The notes: generated from the letters alone by a model not told the origin. Positions 1 through 13,605 are shown, numbered from the stretch's first letter. The stretch is 64,000 bases of DNA from Lycium barbarum (GCF_019175385.1 NC_083339.1:31215637-31279636); one strand, 5' to 3'. Numbers and translations: made by a program.

Positions 1-2844
1 TATCTCTTTTGGAATTACTACTAAGTGCAAGATTCTCTACAAAGTGATATAATTATTTTGGCAAAAAGGTGACTTTGGTGGCAAGTGAAGAACTTGAAGA
101 AAAGGTAAGAATCAATTCATTTTCTTATGTTATGAAGTTTGGTTTATGTTGTAGTATGTAGAGATGAGTAGAATTTATGAAAATATGGAAGTTTGAAAAG
201 TGGGTGTGTTTATATAAAGGTGGTCGTGTGTGTGTGTTAATGTATAGGTATGATGAGTTGAATTTTTGTGTTGTATTCTAGTTGTGGTTATGGTAGAATT
301 TATATTGGAAATGAAAGTTGAATGAATTTGGTGGAAGTTGGAAATGTAGGAATATGGTCGTGAGGTGTAGGGGATTGAAATGGAAATGGATTTGTTGTAT
401 TTAGTATGTTAATTGTGTTGTTGTAATCTTGTGATGAAAATGAGAAAAATTGTTGTTAAGTGGTTGTCGGAAAGTATGTGATTTTGTTATAGTTTATGTA
501 ATTATGAGAATGAAGTTGTAAGATGCAAATTGTTGTGGTTGTAAATGAAATTGGAAGATAAGAATATGTTATGGATGTTTATGTTAAGATTGGAAGTTTA
601 GGTGGATTATGGTTTTGGGTGGAAAGTTGTATATTTTGTATATCTTGTGAATATTTTGTGGAAATGTTATGAAATTTTTCCGAATTGTGTTGCAATGATC
701 TTGATTAGTAATGAATACGAGAATGTCGATATTGATTTGAAAATACGAAGTTGGAATGAAGGTTATGACATTATATTGGAAAGATGACTAGTTATGTTAT
801 ATTGTGTTTTATATGGTAATTGTTGATGTTGTTGGATTGTTGGGTTGTTGTTGTTGATATATTAGGCCGAGCTAAGTCTCGGGGATGCAATATGTGTAGG
901 GGAGATGCTGCCCAAATTTTTGTAGAAAAGTATAAGCTAAGATTCAAGTTCTAAAGGCTTGAAATTTCTAATTGGTAAACATGACCATTTGTAGATTTTG
1001 GGCGAAACGGGAATCGAATTTGAGCGAGCGTAAGGCGCAGCTAAGGTATGTAAAGTCTTTCCCTCCATTCTTTGGCATGTTCTAAGCATGACAGGCTCGA
1101 ACGTGAGCCTTAGATACGACTCTGTTCTTCGAAATCCGAGATTGAAATTGGCCCCATTTCATTCGGTAAGGTTGAACTAGTTTCTTGTAATTTGTTGTTA
1201 AAGTAACCTATATGTACGCAACTTTTACAAACGAAGTCGGAATGCCCTAAAACTCTCATGGGTGACTCCATAAGACCTATGATCCATACTTTACATACGC
1301 CACCTCGGTTCGGCCCAAGGTGGGCCCACAAAATTCTGATACCTTCTGTACGGCTCTATTTAACTCATTTCTGTCCGAAACTTTCAGGTAACTTTTGGTT
1401 ATTAGTCTGTCTGCGATATGACAAGTGTTATGATTATAGTTATGAGTCTTATGATATATCTTACGTCTGGAGCAGTTCTGGGAATTTTCTTCCGATGTAA
1501 TTTGTCGTGCCATCCCGGATGACATATATGCGTATTTTATGAATATTGTCCGATTACTCTGATTTGACCCACCGTCTGATCTACTTCCGTTTCATTGAGT
1601 CTGAATAATGATCTGTATGTGTATGGTCTCTCATCAATCTATTCGTGGATGTCTCAATGCTTCCTTCACTGCGCCCGGGCCAGGTTCTGTTATTCGTGCA
1701 TATTCCACTGCATTGTTCACCGCGTCCCTCGATGTGCGGGCCGGGTTCTGTTTACATCTGTATATGATTTGATGATGTGATAGTATGGGGATGGCGGCCA
1801 GGATGGCATATGATCCGATCTGTCTGTCCACCGCGTCCCGTACTAAGAGGGTCGGGTTCTGTTACCGCGTCCCTCATTAGAGGGCCGGGATCTGATATGT
1901 ATGCTATCTGTATCTGTATATGCTTATGACTCTGCATGCATGATTCTGTTTGGTACACATCTGTACATCCGATCTGGATTATGACTCTGTCTGTTGCACT
2001 TCTGATAGTCTGATTCGGATATTGATTTTGTCTGCTCTACTTCGGTACGTCTGATTCGGATTATGACTCAGGCTGTCACGCTTTGTACTTCTGACTGAGA
2101 TTACGACTTTTTCAGCCATACTCTGTACTCTTAATCCGTGTTACGATCTGGTCAGCCATATTCTGTACCTCTGATTTAGATTACGACTCTGTCTATTATA
2201 CCCTATACTCACTATATACATATTTGCACTCGTTTTTCTGATTTGGATTCGAGTTCGATTATGTCCGCTCTGTTTTGTACCTCTGGTTCGGATTATGATT
2301 ATATTTGTTACATTTCAGCTTTACATACTGGGTACATTTTTCGTACTTACCCCCTGTTCTTCGGGGGCTGCGCTACATGCCCGCAGGTACAGACGCACCG
2401 GGCGATACGCCGCCAGTTTAGGACTTCTATTCTGCTGTTTGGAGTGCTCCTTTGACCGGAGTGTGTATTATTGGTATATATATCTTTTGTTCTTTACTCA
2501 CTTTGTATATATGGTAACTTGGGGTACGGCGGGGCCCTGTCCCGCCATCTGATTCTGTTGTGTCTGTTAGAGGCCAGTAGACATGTATGTGGGTTATGGG
2601 TTGTCACTGTTCAGGTAGGTATGTACGAGTTTACGATTTTGTCTGCTATGATAGCCTCAACGGCTTATGTGTAAGTCTAAGTATGTTTATGTGTTCGTAT
2701 ATTTTCGTGCGTTGTAATTATATCAGTTTGAATCCGTGTATGTCTAATATGGATTATCTGTTTGGTATGGCAACTTTGTTAGGTAAGTACGTACGGGTAT
2801 CCAATTAGGATACCAGTTGCGGCCCACGGGGTTGGGTCGTGACA
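1..2844 (+). mobile_element. Chromovirus-type LTR, 3' part (5' end outside window)
   Basis: The segment ends in GGGTCGTGACA at 2844, the same terminus as the other chromovirus LTRs here. It also carries the conserved LTR block around 2325-2395 (GTAC, short loop, GTAC, then a GC hairpin and CCCGCAGGTA). No long reading frame is meaningful. Short diverged repeats occupy about 1660-1890 (CCGCGTCCCTC and GGGCCGGGTTCTG motifs) and about 1960-2300. The 5' end lies left of the window, so target duplication and full length cannot be judged. It is either a solo LTR or the 3' LTR of an element. The bases after the terminus are TATTT. Confidence 0.75.
1960..2300. repeat. Degenerate tandem repeat, about 60 bp, inside LTR
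   Basis: The phrase pattern TCTGATTCGGATTATGACTC, followed by TCTGTAC-type text, recurs five to six times with strong divergence. Similar internal repeats occur at comparable places in the other chromovirus LTRs of the window. Confidence 0.5.
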
Positions 2845-3263
2845 TATTTAGACCCTGTTTTACTAAAAAAAAAAAATATTCTTTCAATCCCTTGGGAGTT
2901 CATAGGAGGTTTTGACTTGATGAAAAATGTTGAAATAGGTTTTAAAATTAGTTGGTTAAGGTTTACATGTAAAAAGAATTTGAAAAAATGCTTTTGTTAG
3001 ATGTGAACATGATTGCTCAAACTTGTGTCTCATATGTGTTAACATAGTAGCTGCTTTAAGTGGTTAACATAGAGTTAACATGCCTTGGTCTCTCATTTGA
3101 ACATCTTTTACTTTTTTTTTTTATGTAACTTGAAGCCTTCCATGTCTTATAACATACCAGTAATGGTCTGGGAGGTCTAGGTTGTTCATGCGTGTTTGGT
3201 ATAAATTGTTTTGCACCTGTTAAGGATGTTTTCATAACTCATTTGGAGTGGAAATATGATTTA
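2845..3263 (+). mobile_element. Fragment of host Tat-type LTR (left piece), low certainty
   Basis: This is a non-coding AT-rich stretch between two chromovirus LTRs. By position it should belong to the same interrupted plus-strand Tat LTR as 5784-7603 and 13606-14108, because the solo LTR at 3264-5778 is flanked by a perfect ATTTA duplication (3259-3263 and 5779-5783). Nothing in its own sequence proves this. Confidence 0.35.
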
Positions 3264-5778
3264 TGTTACACCTCGGAAATTTCCCCGTGAACGTACAATG
3301 AATAGACTAACGAAGAATACGAGAATATGATGTTTTAATCAGAAGGGAATGACGTTTGACGACCCTAAGTAAGATTTCAAAGGCAATGGGAATAAGAGAT
3401 AGGTTATGCTCCACAATGACTAATTATAGGTTTTGAAGACGTGAAAGTTGCAGATTTGCACTTTGGCCCAGTCGATCGTAAAATGAAATACGGACCGTAA
3501 AGTGTTATACGGCCTCGTAAACTACCATGTCATATTTCAACTTACAAAACTTCAACTTTCTGCCAAAGACTTGAATGGTTAAAAACGACTTGAAATACGG
3601 ACCGTAAACTGAAATACGGCCCGTAAACTGAGTCGTAAACCACCATGTCCTCAGCCTACCTTTCTGTTTCTGTTATGCTTAAATACGCCCACAGAATACG
3701 GACCGTAAACTGGGTTTACGACCACTGTGCACTTTAACTACTGGTCATTTCGTATCAGATTTTAAGTCATTAAAAAGGATACCCAAGCTCATTAAGTCAC
3801 TTCATTCCCACGATACTTCTCTCTAGAAACCTCTAGAATATTCCCCACTCTTCATCTACAAGAAAACAAAGGAAATCAAAGATCAATATCAAGAATCCAA
3901 GTGAATCAAGTGTATGAAACTCATCAAAGTTCATCCAAGTTAAGAAATTTCAAGAGAAGCAAACTAGGGTTTTGGTGCAAGAAGAGTAATACCACTCAAG
4001 GCTTGTTCCTACAACATCTAAGGTAAGTTTTATGGCATTTACATGTTATTTAGGGTATGGAAGAGTTGAAACACTTGGATTATAGAAGGATGTAAGAAAT
4101 AGGTCATGAAAGTGTGAATAGTAGCAATGTTGAGTAAAGGTTTGAATTGAGCCATGATCATTGATAATTTGTGATTATAAAAAATGTTATGAATGACATT
4201 TAGAACATGGAATAAGTATCCTATGTGAGAAAATGCAACAATGAACCATGGCCATGATTATGGAGAAGTTGAAGACAAATTGTGAAATACGGATATTGTA
4301 AATGAATGATGAGTGTTGTCTATCATATTGAGAACGTTGTTATGAACGCTTGAGAGTTGATATAGAATATGGGAAGAGTTTCACAAACGAAAGGAAATGC
4401 TGTCCATTTTTCTCTAGCGTTAGTAAGCTGTTTTTATAATCGCTAGCTAATGTCAATACAAATTCTCTTGAAGGTAGAACGTACGCACTCAAGGAGAACA
4501 AGCAAGCGATAGATTAGTAAACGACAAAGGTATGTGAGGCTAGTCCTTTCTTTCTAATGGCATGAATCCTATAGCACGACTTTCTTACTTCTTCATGAAT
4601 TCCTACATTCCGGAAAGCTAAAAGTCTATGTCTATGAATAGCTACACAAGATAAGAAATATGCTATGAGTCCTATAATGATGATGATGAGGAGTTAAAGT
4701 ATGGAGATTCTAAAATGTATAATATCATGATCTTATGATGTTAATGATGTTATTTATTGCGTACACTCACCTTATATGCTAATTCCTTCAAGGTGAGGCA
4801 GAATGTCAATGAATGCTCCATAATGAAATCGGGGGATCACGACCTTACGTCACCCCGATAAAGTATAGTTGTCCTTGAGCCTTATGCATGTACTATGATA
4901 AACATATTATAATGAGTATAGTATGATGAGCATGTTATAATGATGATATACACCGCGCTGATATGGCCAGGCAGTCACCGCTAAGGCGGGTAGCGTATAC
5001 ACCATGGCCAGATGGCATGGGCAGACACCACTAGTGGGCGGCATGAGATGATACCCCGGACGCGGGAGACCTGGACGCAGGCTAATGTTATGATTACCAT
5101 ATCGATCCGATATGGACGGGCAGTTTATACACTATCACACCATACCTATATGGGCGGGCAGCTTATACATTTATGCATATGTGACATGATGATTAGTATG
5201 AATAAGACAGTATGCATTACTTCTTTTATATTTGACAGTCAGATACAGATGTTTCATATTGATATTTCCTTTGTATCATTGTCTTATTTCATTGTTTATT
5301 CCTCTCATACTCAGTACAATGTTCGTACTGACGTCCGTTTTCTTTGGACGCTGTGTTCATGCCCACAGGTAGACAGGGAGGAGAGCTTGACCCAGATCCG
5401 TAGTAGCTGCTAGCTGATTGAAAGCACTCCTTTGTTCCGGAGGTGCTAGATTATTCTTTTGTGTACATTTGTATATGTATTTTGGGCATGGCGGGGTCTT
5501 GTCCCGTCTCTATGTCTAGCATTCCAGTAGAGGCTCGTAGATACGTAGTGTGGGTTAGATGATCTCACGAGATTGTTACTATGTATATACATTATTTTGA
5601 TGGCCGAGAGGCTTATGCATATAAAAGTATTTTATGTTCTCAAATGAAAAGATGATTTTCTTATGTCTTGAGTATAAATTGATAAAAGAGCATTAAATGA
5701 GTAAGATGAGTAGTAGAACGAGTGGTGCTCGGCGGCTAGCCCCGGGTACCCGTCGCGGCCCCTAGCTGGGTCGTGACA
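3264..5778 (+). mobile_element. Chromovirus solo LTR (2515 bp), TSD ATTTA
   Basis: It starts TGTTACACCTCGG and ends GGGTCGTGACA. The 5-bp flanks ATTTA (3259-3263) and ATTTA (5779-5783) match exactly, so this is a complete solo LTR left by LTR-LTR recombination. The U3 part has four palindromes of the form TACGGnCCGTA at 3489, 3596, 3615 and 3697. A CAGTAC...GTACTG stem lies at 5312-5330, followed by a CGTCC...GGACG stem. A short diverged repeat with a 'gggcgg' core lies at about 4940-5080. It belongs to the same family as the LTR split between 43875 and 51254. There is no coding content. Confidence 0.92.
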
Positions 5779-5783
5779 ATTTA

Positions 5784-7603
5784 TATGTCAAAATGACTAG
5801 TTGTGTTCTTTCTTTCCCTCTTTTGTGTCTATGTTTTCTCTGATATTGGCCTATGTTGTTGTGTGCCACTATGATCAATTATTCCTGCCTGCATATATGT
5901 CTATCAAGCTCAGCTTGTATGTTTGTTTTAAGGCCTTTTCATGATAGTGTATGCTCAATTTATGTGAAGTTGATCTTATTTAAGGGAGTACTCACATTCT
6001 GGTTTAAGAGAAAATAATGTAAAAGGTTATAGGAGTCTAAAATAGTGTCTTGTCCTCACTAGAATACCATAATAAGAGTTATATTTATCCTGTTTCACCC
6101 ATGTGTTCATATCAAATGGTTAACATGTTGAACTGATCATTCAGTCTTAAACACAGGCCTTCCTTGTCTAAAATGTTTGATCATTTGTCGATGTATGAAA
6201 TCTATAATATGACCAAGATATGAGCATGATAGGTTTGAATCTTGTCTACCTATATTCTATTTTAACAGGCCATACTTCATGATCACTTCAGTTCCTTGCC
6301 TTAGTTGGGGTTGTTTGCATGATAATATACACGAGGTATACAAGGTGTATATAGCTTATATACACTCTGATGTATACATTGTATATCGTTTAATACTCAC
6401 ATGTGCTTTGCTTCGTATGTATTGTGGTAAAACTTTGGGCCTATTCCTTTAGTTGTTTGTCTTGATTTTGGCCCTCGTTTACATATGATTTTAAGTTTGG
6501 GCCCTCCAATTCATACTTGTCTATTTTGCTAAGCATATACATGTATGCACATATGTCTACATAATATGATTTTGCTCCTCATTAAGTTCTTGATATTTAA
6601 TTTGCCAAGCTATAGATGCTTTCTAATTCATTTCGTCTCTCTTCCCCTTTGTGTGCATAGGACTTCATCTCGGGCTACTCGGGCCATCTGTTTCTGCATA
6701 AACTTTGTTGCGCCTGAGGCCCAACTCTCCTGTTTGATCGAGTCCGAATCTGAAATGGAAGCTAATATATTAAAGGCCCAGTCATGGGTGAAAATGGCAC
6801 TGATGGGCTTAGGTAGGCCTATCAGTTGAAATTTACTTTCTTTCCTTTTCTATTCCCTATATACCTGGCATGTATATATTGTATATGCATTGAATGTGTA
6901 AATAATGAAACCCTTGTTCATGCTAGAACTTAGGAAAAACACATAGTATTTTTACGAAGTCGCCAAAAAAATTTCAAACTTGGATAATGATCAACATTGC
7001 ATGAAATTGAAACTTGGCTTGATTTTGGGTTTAAAATTGGTGTAGAACTACGACTAAGTGTATGATAAGAAATGAAATTTTTGTTTAAGTCTAAAGCTGG
7101 ATGAATGCAAAAAAGCATTTTTTAAATGTTAAGTAACGAGTTTTGGGCTTTAAACCTGAGATAAAAATGATAGAATTGTTTGACAGGTTCACCTTAAAAT
7201 GGAGACAAAGTTAGAAATGAGTTTGACTTTAAAAAATTGGCATTTTTTTGTGTACCAAAAGAACAATTTTCTGGACTTGGATAGATTTGTAGATCGAAAA
7301 GCTTTGGACAAAAATACTGGAATTTCGACTCATGAAACTTCTGAAAAAATGAGACTGTTTTTGGGCCTGGAAGCCCAGAATTTATTTGGGCTGGAAAAAC
7401 AAAGGAATTTATTGGACTGGTTTGAGCTCGAGACGGATTTGGACTTAGAATACGAACTGATTATATGAGCTTCAATGATAAAATTGGATTTAAATAAACA
7501 CTTGTGCTTTCTTTATATATATATATATATATATATATAAACACACACGTACAAAAATCGGAGATATACTCCATATGTTTCTATATATATGTCTAATAAA
7601 ACC
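5784..7603 (+). mobile_element. Host Tat/Ogre-type LTR, middle piece
   Basis: No gene is visible. The text at about 6773-6797 (GGCCCAGTCATGGGTGAAAA) is nearly identical to a block read on the minus strand of the 6-kb Tat solo LTR near 8850, so this is a related LTR on the plus strand. TGGGCC...GCCCA palindromic text occurs at about 7363-7376. A (TA)n microsatellite lies at about 7513-7539. The piece continues at 13606, after the solo LTR inserted with duplication AAACC. The open frames at 6545-6829 and 7199-7468 resemble no known protein and lie in LTR sequence. Confidence 0.65.
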
Positions 7604-10600
7604 TGTAACGGTTCGCTTTTTTGCGCTGGTTTAGGGCGCAAGAAGGCTACTACGAACTCGCTGACGCTCTTTCAGACTTGTTTTGAAAAAGAGTCGCCAC
7701 CTAATTTTTAGGAAATTAGGAAAACCGGTTACGAAGGGTTTAATCAAATGCAGTGACAAAACCTTCGTAATCCAGATTTCTAGATAAGGGTTCTGGTGAT
7801 CCCCTGGGGAAGGTGTTAGGCACCCCAATATTAAGGATCCATACTATACGGTTGACTTTCGAATTCCAGTGTATGAGTTTCTGTCTAAACTGCTTATTTT
7901 TTGTGTTTGCTTTCCCCCAAAAAAGAACTGTCATGCATATCATTTTTCTTGGAAAATTTTGAATATATTCCCTTGATGTATAAGGTATCGTAGTTACGGA
8001 TTTATAACATGCGTATAGAAATAGTCTCCTTTAGGCATAAGGAGTATATGTTTAGAAAAAAGAATGAAAAAAGCGAGTCTTGATTTTATAAGGTTGCTTA
8101 TACTCATACACTTGGCTCGGGTTAGTCCGTATTGGTACGTTCAGCCTTATCCGGAATTGTATCACGAATTGGTTCCATACGTTTATAAAAGACGTTTTCA
8201 TACTTAAAAATAAGTGTATCTTGTCTGTATACTAGTTTATTTGGGTCTTCCATGGTCCAAAATAGCATTATGTTTTAGTAAACCTTCTTTTTTATAAAAT
8301 TGATTTTTTGTAACTTCATTAAAGAGCTCCTGATTTTAGATTTAAGACTTGATCCAACTTTGTCAAACTCTACCATTTCATTTTTTTATTTAGGGTGCAA
8401 GAGCTATTTGGGCATTGGGCCCTTTTAATTAAAGCTAAGGTGAAAGAAAAGCCCATGTTTGTGATAAAAGATTGATTGAGTCAACAAATTTAGTCTTTGA
8501 AAATACTTTTGCTATGGAATGGGACGGCCATTTGAGATTCTTTTCTTTTGAGAAATCGATTTGTTGTCTGGATAAAAAATAATTTGTGCTAAGTTCCAAT
8601 TTTAAAACCAGTAAAAAAACGTTAAGCCAAGTCCATGGATTTTTTTTTATGAAAACGTGCATGGGGACCTAAAGTCGACTAAACGGCATAAGAACTGTTG
8701 TCCTAAGACGTCTAATTCCAACCATTAGTTTCTCACTATAATACGGGTTTACATACACATTTTTCATGAATACATCAAGTAAAAGTAAATTTGCAGAAAT
8801 GCAAGGAGACAGGGTTAGACTAGGGGCGTATCAAGCCACTACCTTGGTCATTTTCACCCATGACTTGGCCTTCTGCGCGCCTTGCTATCTTCATTTGGTC
8901 TTCCCGAACTCTATTTTTTGAAGTAGTATTCCTACTTGGGCCTTAGGCCCAAGAGGGTGGTTCATATATTTTTTTTTACCCGAGTAGTCGCATGATAGGA
9001 GGAGAGTGGGGAAAAGAAAGAAAACACCGGTTAGTTTATAATCGCTGAACTTATCACTATAATAACAATCAACTACATTTATGTATGTATACATATCAAA
9101 CAAGACCATATAAAGTTTTATGCTTACCCCATACCACTCCCAAAAATGGAGTTTTATTAGTTTGAGACTTGACATGGTATGGAGACTGGGTCCTTGCCCC
9201 GTATACTCGACGTCGCACAAGTTTCAAGGGGTTTTTAGGGACCCCGGGCATGGCTAACACCGAGGAAGAATCAGACAACCCCAAACAACCACGACTCATT
9301 TCAAAACTAATAAACCCCAAGTGAGACAGTAGAGAGAATAGGGCTTTAAGACTTAGAAAAAAAAATCAACTGAGCTCACACATAACATAACAACAACACT
9401 GCCTATTAAACAAAAGATATAGATAAGGCATAACATGAAATGATCAGGTAAGATTCAGCAGATCAGCCGAGGCACAAGATGGGAATATTATTAGCATTTG
9501 CACAGCAAGGTTGAGGGAAGAAAATGCAATTGATAATACAGCAACACAGGTGAAGCAAGATCAACTCAAGAAGAAGAATCACGCAAGCCCCTTTTAAGGC
9601 CAGGTCTTCATAGAACCAAGAAGCATGCAGGACTACTCTTAGGCAAATTTTGTACACACAGGCAAATCATATTAAGCTTGCTTTAAGCAAGATGGTGTGA
9701 CCAATCATGTGTGTGGGAACAGTATCACTTAATCACATTAGAAGGGCAATTTCTACAGGATCATACATGGATAGGGATAGGGACATGGTGAGGGCCTAAG
9801 CAAAGTGCCATGTCAAGGACCAAAGATCCAAACAAAATATTTTTTATCCAGCAGAGAAGGCCTCAGACAAGAGGTTTTAACAGGGGAGCTTAGCACCAGC
9901 AAACGAATGCACCATGGCCATAAGTTCAACACATACCATAAAAATGCCACAAGGACTAATTTCTAGATCTTCAATACATAGTTAAGTGCAGGCTACAGTA
10001 ATGTGCAAGGAGTAGACAAAGTGGGTACCTAGGACTATATGACTAGGTGAAGCAAAACAAACAAGATGGTGCGGCCAGGAGAAGAAAGCAGAGGCAAGGA
10101 GCAGGTCAACAGGCAAGGAATGCATTGCATCCATAATACAGAGGAAATTAATCAGAGCAATGAGAAATCATGCAAGTAATGACACACATAGAGGTCATAA
10201 ACAAGTCATGGTGAAGCTAACATGGTGTTAAAAAGGGGATGGGCTGGTCATGATGATGCTGAAAAACATATATGATTAAGGAGCTAGTGAGCAGATGCAG
10301 GTAGGGACCAAGTGTAGAGGAAATGCTATGGCAATATTATCTACAAATGCATAGAGAGGTTATAAGACATGAGCATGGATCATACCATTCAACCATAGGC
10401 TGATCATAGGATCAGCAGGACAACACAGACCCCACGGGACAAGGGCAATATCAACCAAGCAGACTCAAGATGCACAAGTAAAATTAAAAGGGGCAAGTTA
10501 ACACTCCAAATTAGCTATGTTGACCTATTTGGCACAAAGGGGATGACTGGAAAAAAGGTCTCATGAGTCTCATGTTTCAAACTATAGTTGAGAAGAAGAA

Positions 10601-13600
10601 GTTATTACAGTCCTGCTATCCTAGAAAAATAGCATTCAAGCAACAGACAAGCAAACCATGGATTAAGGAGGAGGGTTGTTAAAGTTTGAGGCAGGCCATG
10701 CACAGGTGTTGGTTCAGGTCCAATCAAAGGAAGTGCCAAGGTATATATTTAGCTCTAGTTCATACAAATTCAGCTAGCAAGTTGGGAGAAAATAAAGCAA
10801 AAACACAGGGAGAAAGGAGGGAAAGCATGCAGGGTATACTTATCATAAGGGGATGCAAGCTACTCTAGGCCAAACACATATACTCTAAAGAGATAAGAGG
10901 GACCCCATTCAGCAAGCATGAACAAGTAAAAATGGAGGACATGAAATATCATTTATGTGAGAGCAGACATATAGTGATTCAGTTTTGCTGCTGAACAAAC
11001 AGATAGGAATTTCCAGATAGGGGACTAACATTAGATGCAAATGATCAAGTTCTGAATAAAAAGGCTCACATAATTCACAAAGAAAACAAACAAGGAGGAC
11101 AGATAAGACACCACATCCTACTTTTCAGAATCACTTTCTTCCACATAGCCCTTCCCCTTTCAACAACAAGTAGGACTCATACTATAAACATCTACTAACA
11201 CAAGACCAAGTTATATACCCTTACTGACCATTTTAATCTTAACATGTTTCATCAGGATCAGGAAATAGGCCATATAGGATTACACAGTCATGGTACCACT
11301 AACAAGATATCATGAACCTATCTAGGATCAGGCTGGGATCATCTTTTCACACAATTATCAACTGCAAGCTTGTTTGATCTTTCTTCTCATTCAACCAAAG
11401 TAATTAGCCACTCCCTTCCCCTTTAACCTAATATGCAACTCATTCCATACCATTATCAAGCAAAACATCAACCAACATCTCACCAAACTAATTCATCTAT
11501 TGATCCTAAGTCCAAAGAAAATAGACAACCTACCCATGACATAGAAATGAACTCCCTCTGCCAGCATGATTGGACTTCATTAAGGCAGAACAAATGCCAT
11601 AACATGATTTAATCAAAACCAACAACACTACCTGCTACCTACTTTTATCCCATCAGCTCCAAAACTTTGGTTCAACCAAGGAAATTACCCCAACAATTAA
11701 TGCTGGAAAATAATTATCTAGTACTAACAACAAATCATTCAAAACAAACAAATGACAGAAACCTAAACTAGATTACCTTTATAGCATAATTGAACTCCAT
11801 AAAGATGAAACAATGTCACAACATGATCTAATCAAACCGACAACACTAACTTGTTGTCTACATTTATTCACACCAAACTTTAGTTAAGCTAAGGAAATTA
11901 CCATGATAATTAATGCTAGAAACAACTATTTATTACTAACAACAAACCATTCAAAAACAAACAAAAAAAATGAAAGCAAAATCGATAGAAATTTAAAGGA
12001 AGGCAATAAAAAAATGAATATTACCTTTTTTGAGCACGGCCAAGACCAAGCGTGGATTTGAGAAAATTTCCCTCTCCAAACACAAGTCCAGTGTCAAAAA
12101 TAAAATAAAACTAAGATTTCAGAGACTAGTTTTTCGAGCAACTCGAAATAATCTTAAAAACTAAAAAATATTCAACTTTGAGAATTTTTATATCTCAAAC
12201 TTAACCCTTTTCCAGATCAGACCTTTTTTACGTGTGAAAGGGGGTTTCTATTTATAGAAACCCCAGGATGCTCTCAATATCTAAAACAACGATGTGGAAC
12301 TTCATAATTTCAAGCCCAGATCACAAATGAAGGGCTCAGATTCAAGATTCAGGCCGATCAACGATCATAAATGCTCCTTACAACTGTAAATGAAGTAAAA
12401 AACGGACCTAATTCTTGAATCGTACCTTATAGGGACTGTTTGGATGAAAATCAAGCAAAACCAGAGGAAAAAGGACGAAGCTTTTAATGCTTCGTCCTCT
12501 TTTCAACCACCCAATGATGTCACTACACTGGTGGTGCAAAGTAGTCGGCGATTTGAACCGACAAGGAGGGGGGAAGGGGTAGAGAGGTGAGGGAGTAGGG
12601 AGGCGGCTAGGGTTTTACCCTAGCCCCTCTTTTGCAAAATAACACAATGGCCCCCTTTGGGTTGGTCGTTATACCGAGGGAGCATTATATCGTTGCTTGG
12701 GTCGGGTCAGCCCCTCTGTAGGCTGGATTTGGCCCTATATTGTTTTTTTAAATCTGAACCCTGTTGTATATTACGCACGTATATGCGCACATATCGAGCG
12801 TATATACGCTCGTAGTGAAAAAAAGGATCCAATAAAATAGGTTGCTATTCAAAGTACGTAATCATAAAAGGAAATAATAAAAACGAGGGCGATTGAAGAC
12901 GTAACAAAATTAAAAATAGTTTTGAAACCCATTTTTGCAGAAAAAGTCTCAAATTGACCCTTCAGTAAGAAAAGATTGTAATTACGGCCAATCTTTGTAA
13001 TTAATTACATAAATATCCTCGCAATTAATTATTTACAAGCGTAACCTTACTCCGGTATTTAATTTAACCAATTAAGACTAATTTGCATCAACGTCCTTAG
13101 TTAATCTATCCATGGCTTGGCCATTTCAAATAAGGTCGTCCGGAATTTAGAAATTTGTGAAACTGACCCTAGCTGTATTGAACCATGAGGTGGTCATTAA
13201 TTCAAAATAATAATGATTAGGCTAAAAAAAATTGCTATAAGTGGCACAAACATGCCTATAATTCAAAGCTCGAGGGGTAAAAGTAGTGAATTCTTTTAAT
13301 TACTCAAATTCCTTGGATAAAAATATATGAAAATGTCTTTTATCTAACTTTTCTTATTTTTTATTGAATTAAATGAAACATTAATTGAAATTTCATCAGC
13401 TGCTAGGGGGAATTATAAAAAGTACTATAAAATGCTGTAAAATGCTGATAAATTTCTGAATAATTAATAAAGCTTTGAAAGTGCCCCTATTAATTTATGG
13501 AAGTAAAAACGTCAACCTGAATAATTGTTTAAAATTATTCAGAAATCTTTGCGAGTGTGCAAAATTATCTTATTTAGCATCTAAAAATCAGGGGTCAACA
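7604..13600 (-). mobile_element. Giant Tat/Ogre-type solo LTR (5997 bp), TSD AAACC
   Basis: Read on the minus strand it starts TGTTGACCCC (13600) and ends ...CCGTTACA (7604). It is flanked by perfect AAACC copies at 7599-7603 and 13601-13605, so it is a complete solo LTR. About 92 bases before its 3' end lies GGTGGCGACTC, the same spacing as in the 16.9-kb Tat element. A TATAAATA box on the minus strand (12249-12256) sits in a hairpin. A palindrome CTTGGGCC-TTA-GGCCCAAG is at 8935-8953. No gag or pol remains. About 9360-11990 is monotonous purine-rich and AC-rich non-coding DNA in which I see nothing else. Confidence 0.9.
12240..12264 (-). promoter_or_regulatory. LTR TATA box inside a perfect hairpin
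   Basis: The minus-strand TATAAATA is at 12249-12256. It is enclosed by 11-bp perfect arms GGGGTTTCTAT and ATAGAAACCCC around a 2-base centre (12241-12264). It is a probable core promoter of the 6-kb LTR, judged by its position relative to the LTR start (about 1.35 kb) and by comparison with the TATA box of the 16.9-kb element (about 1.04 kb from its LTR start). Confidence 0.55.
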
Positions 13601-13605
13601 AAACC

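Noticed and set aside
5012..5413. 133-codon frame
   Set aside because: It lies within a solo LTR and crosses its short repeats and conserved hairpin block.
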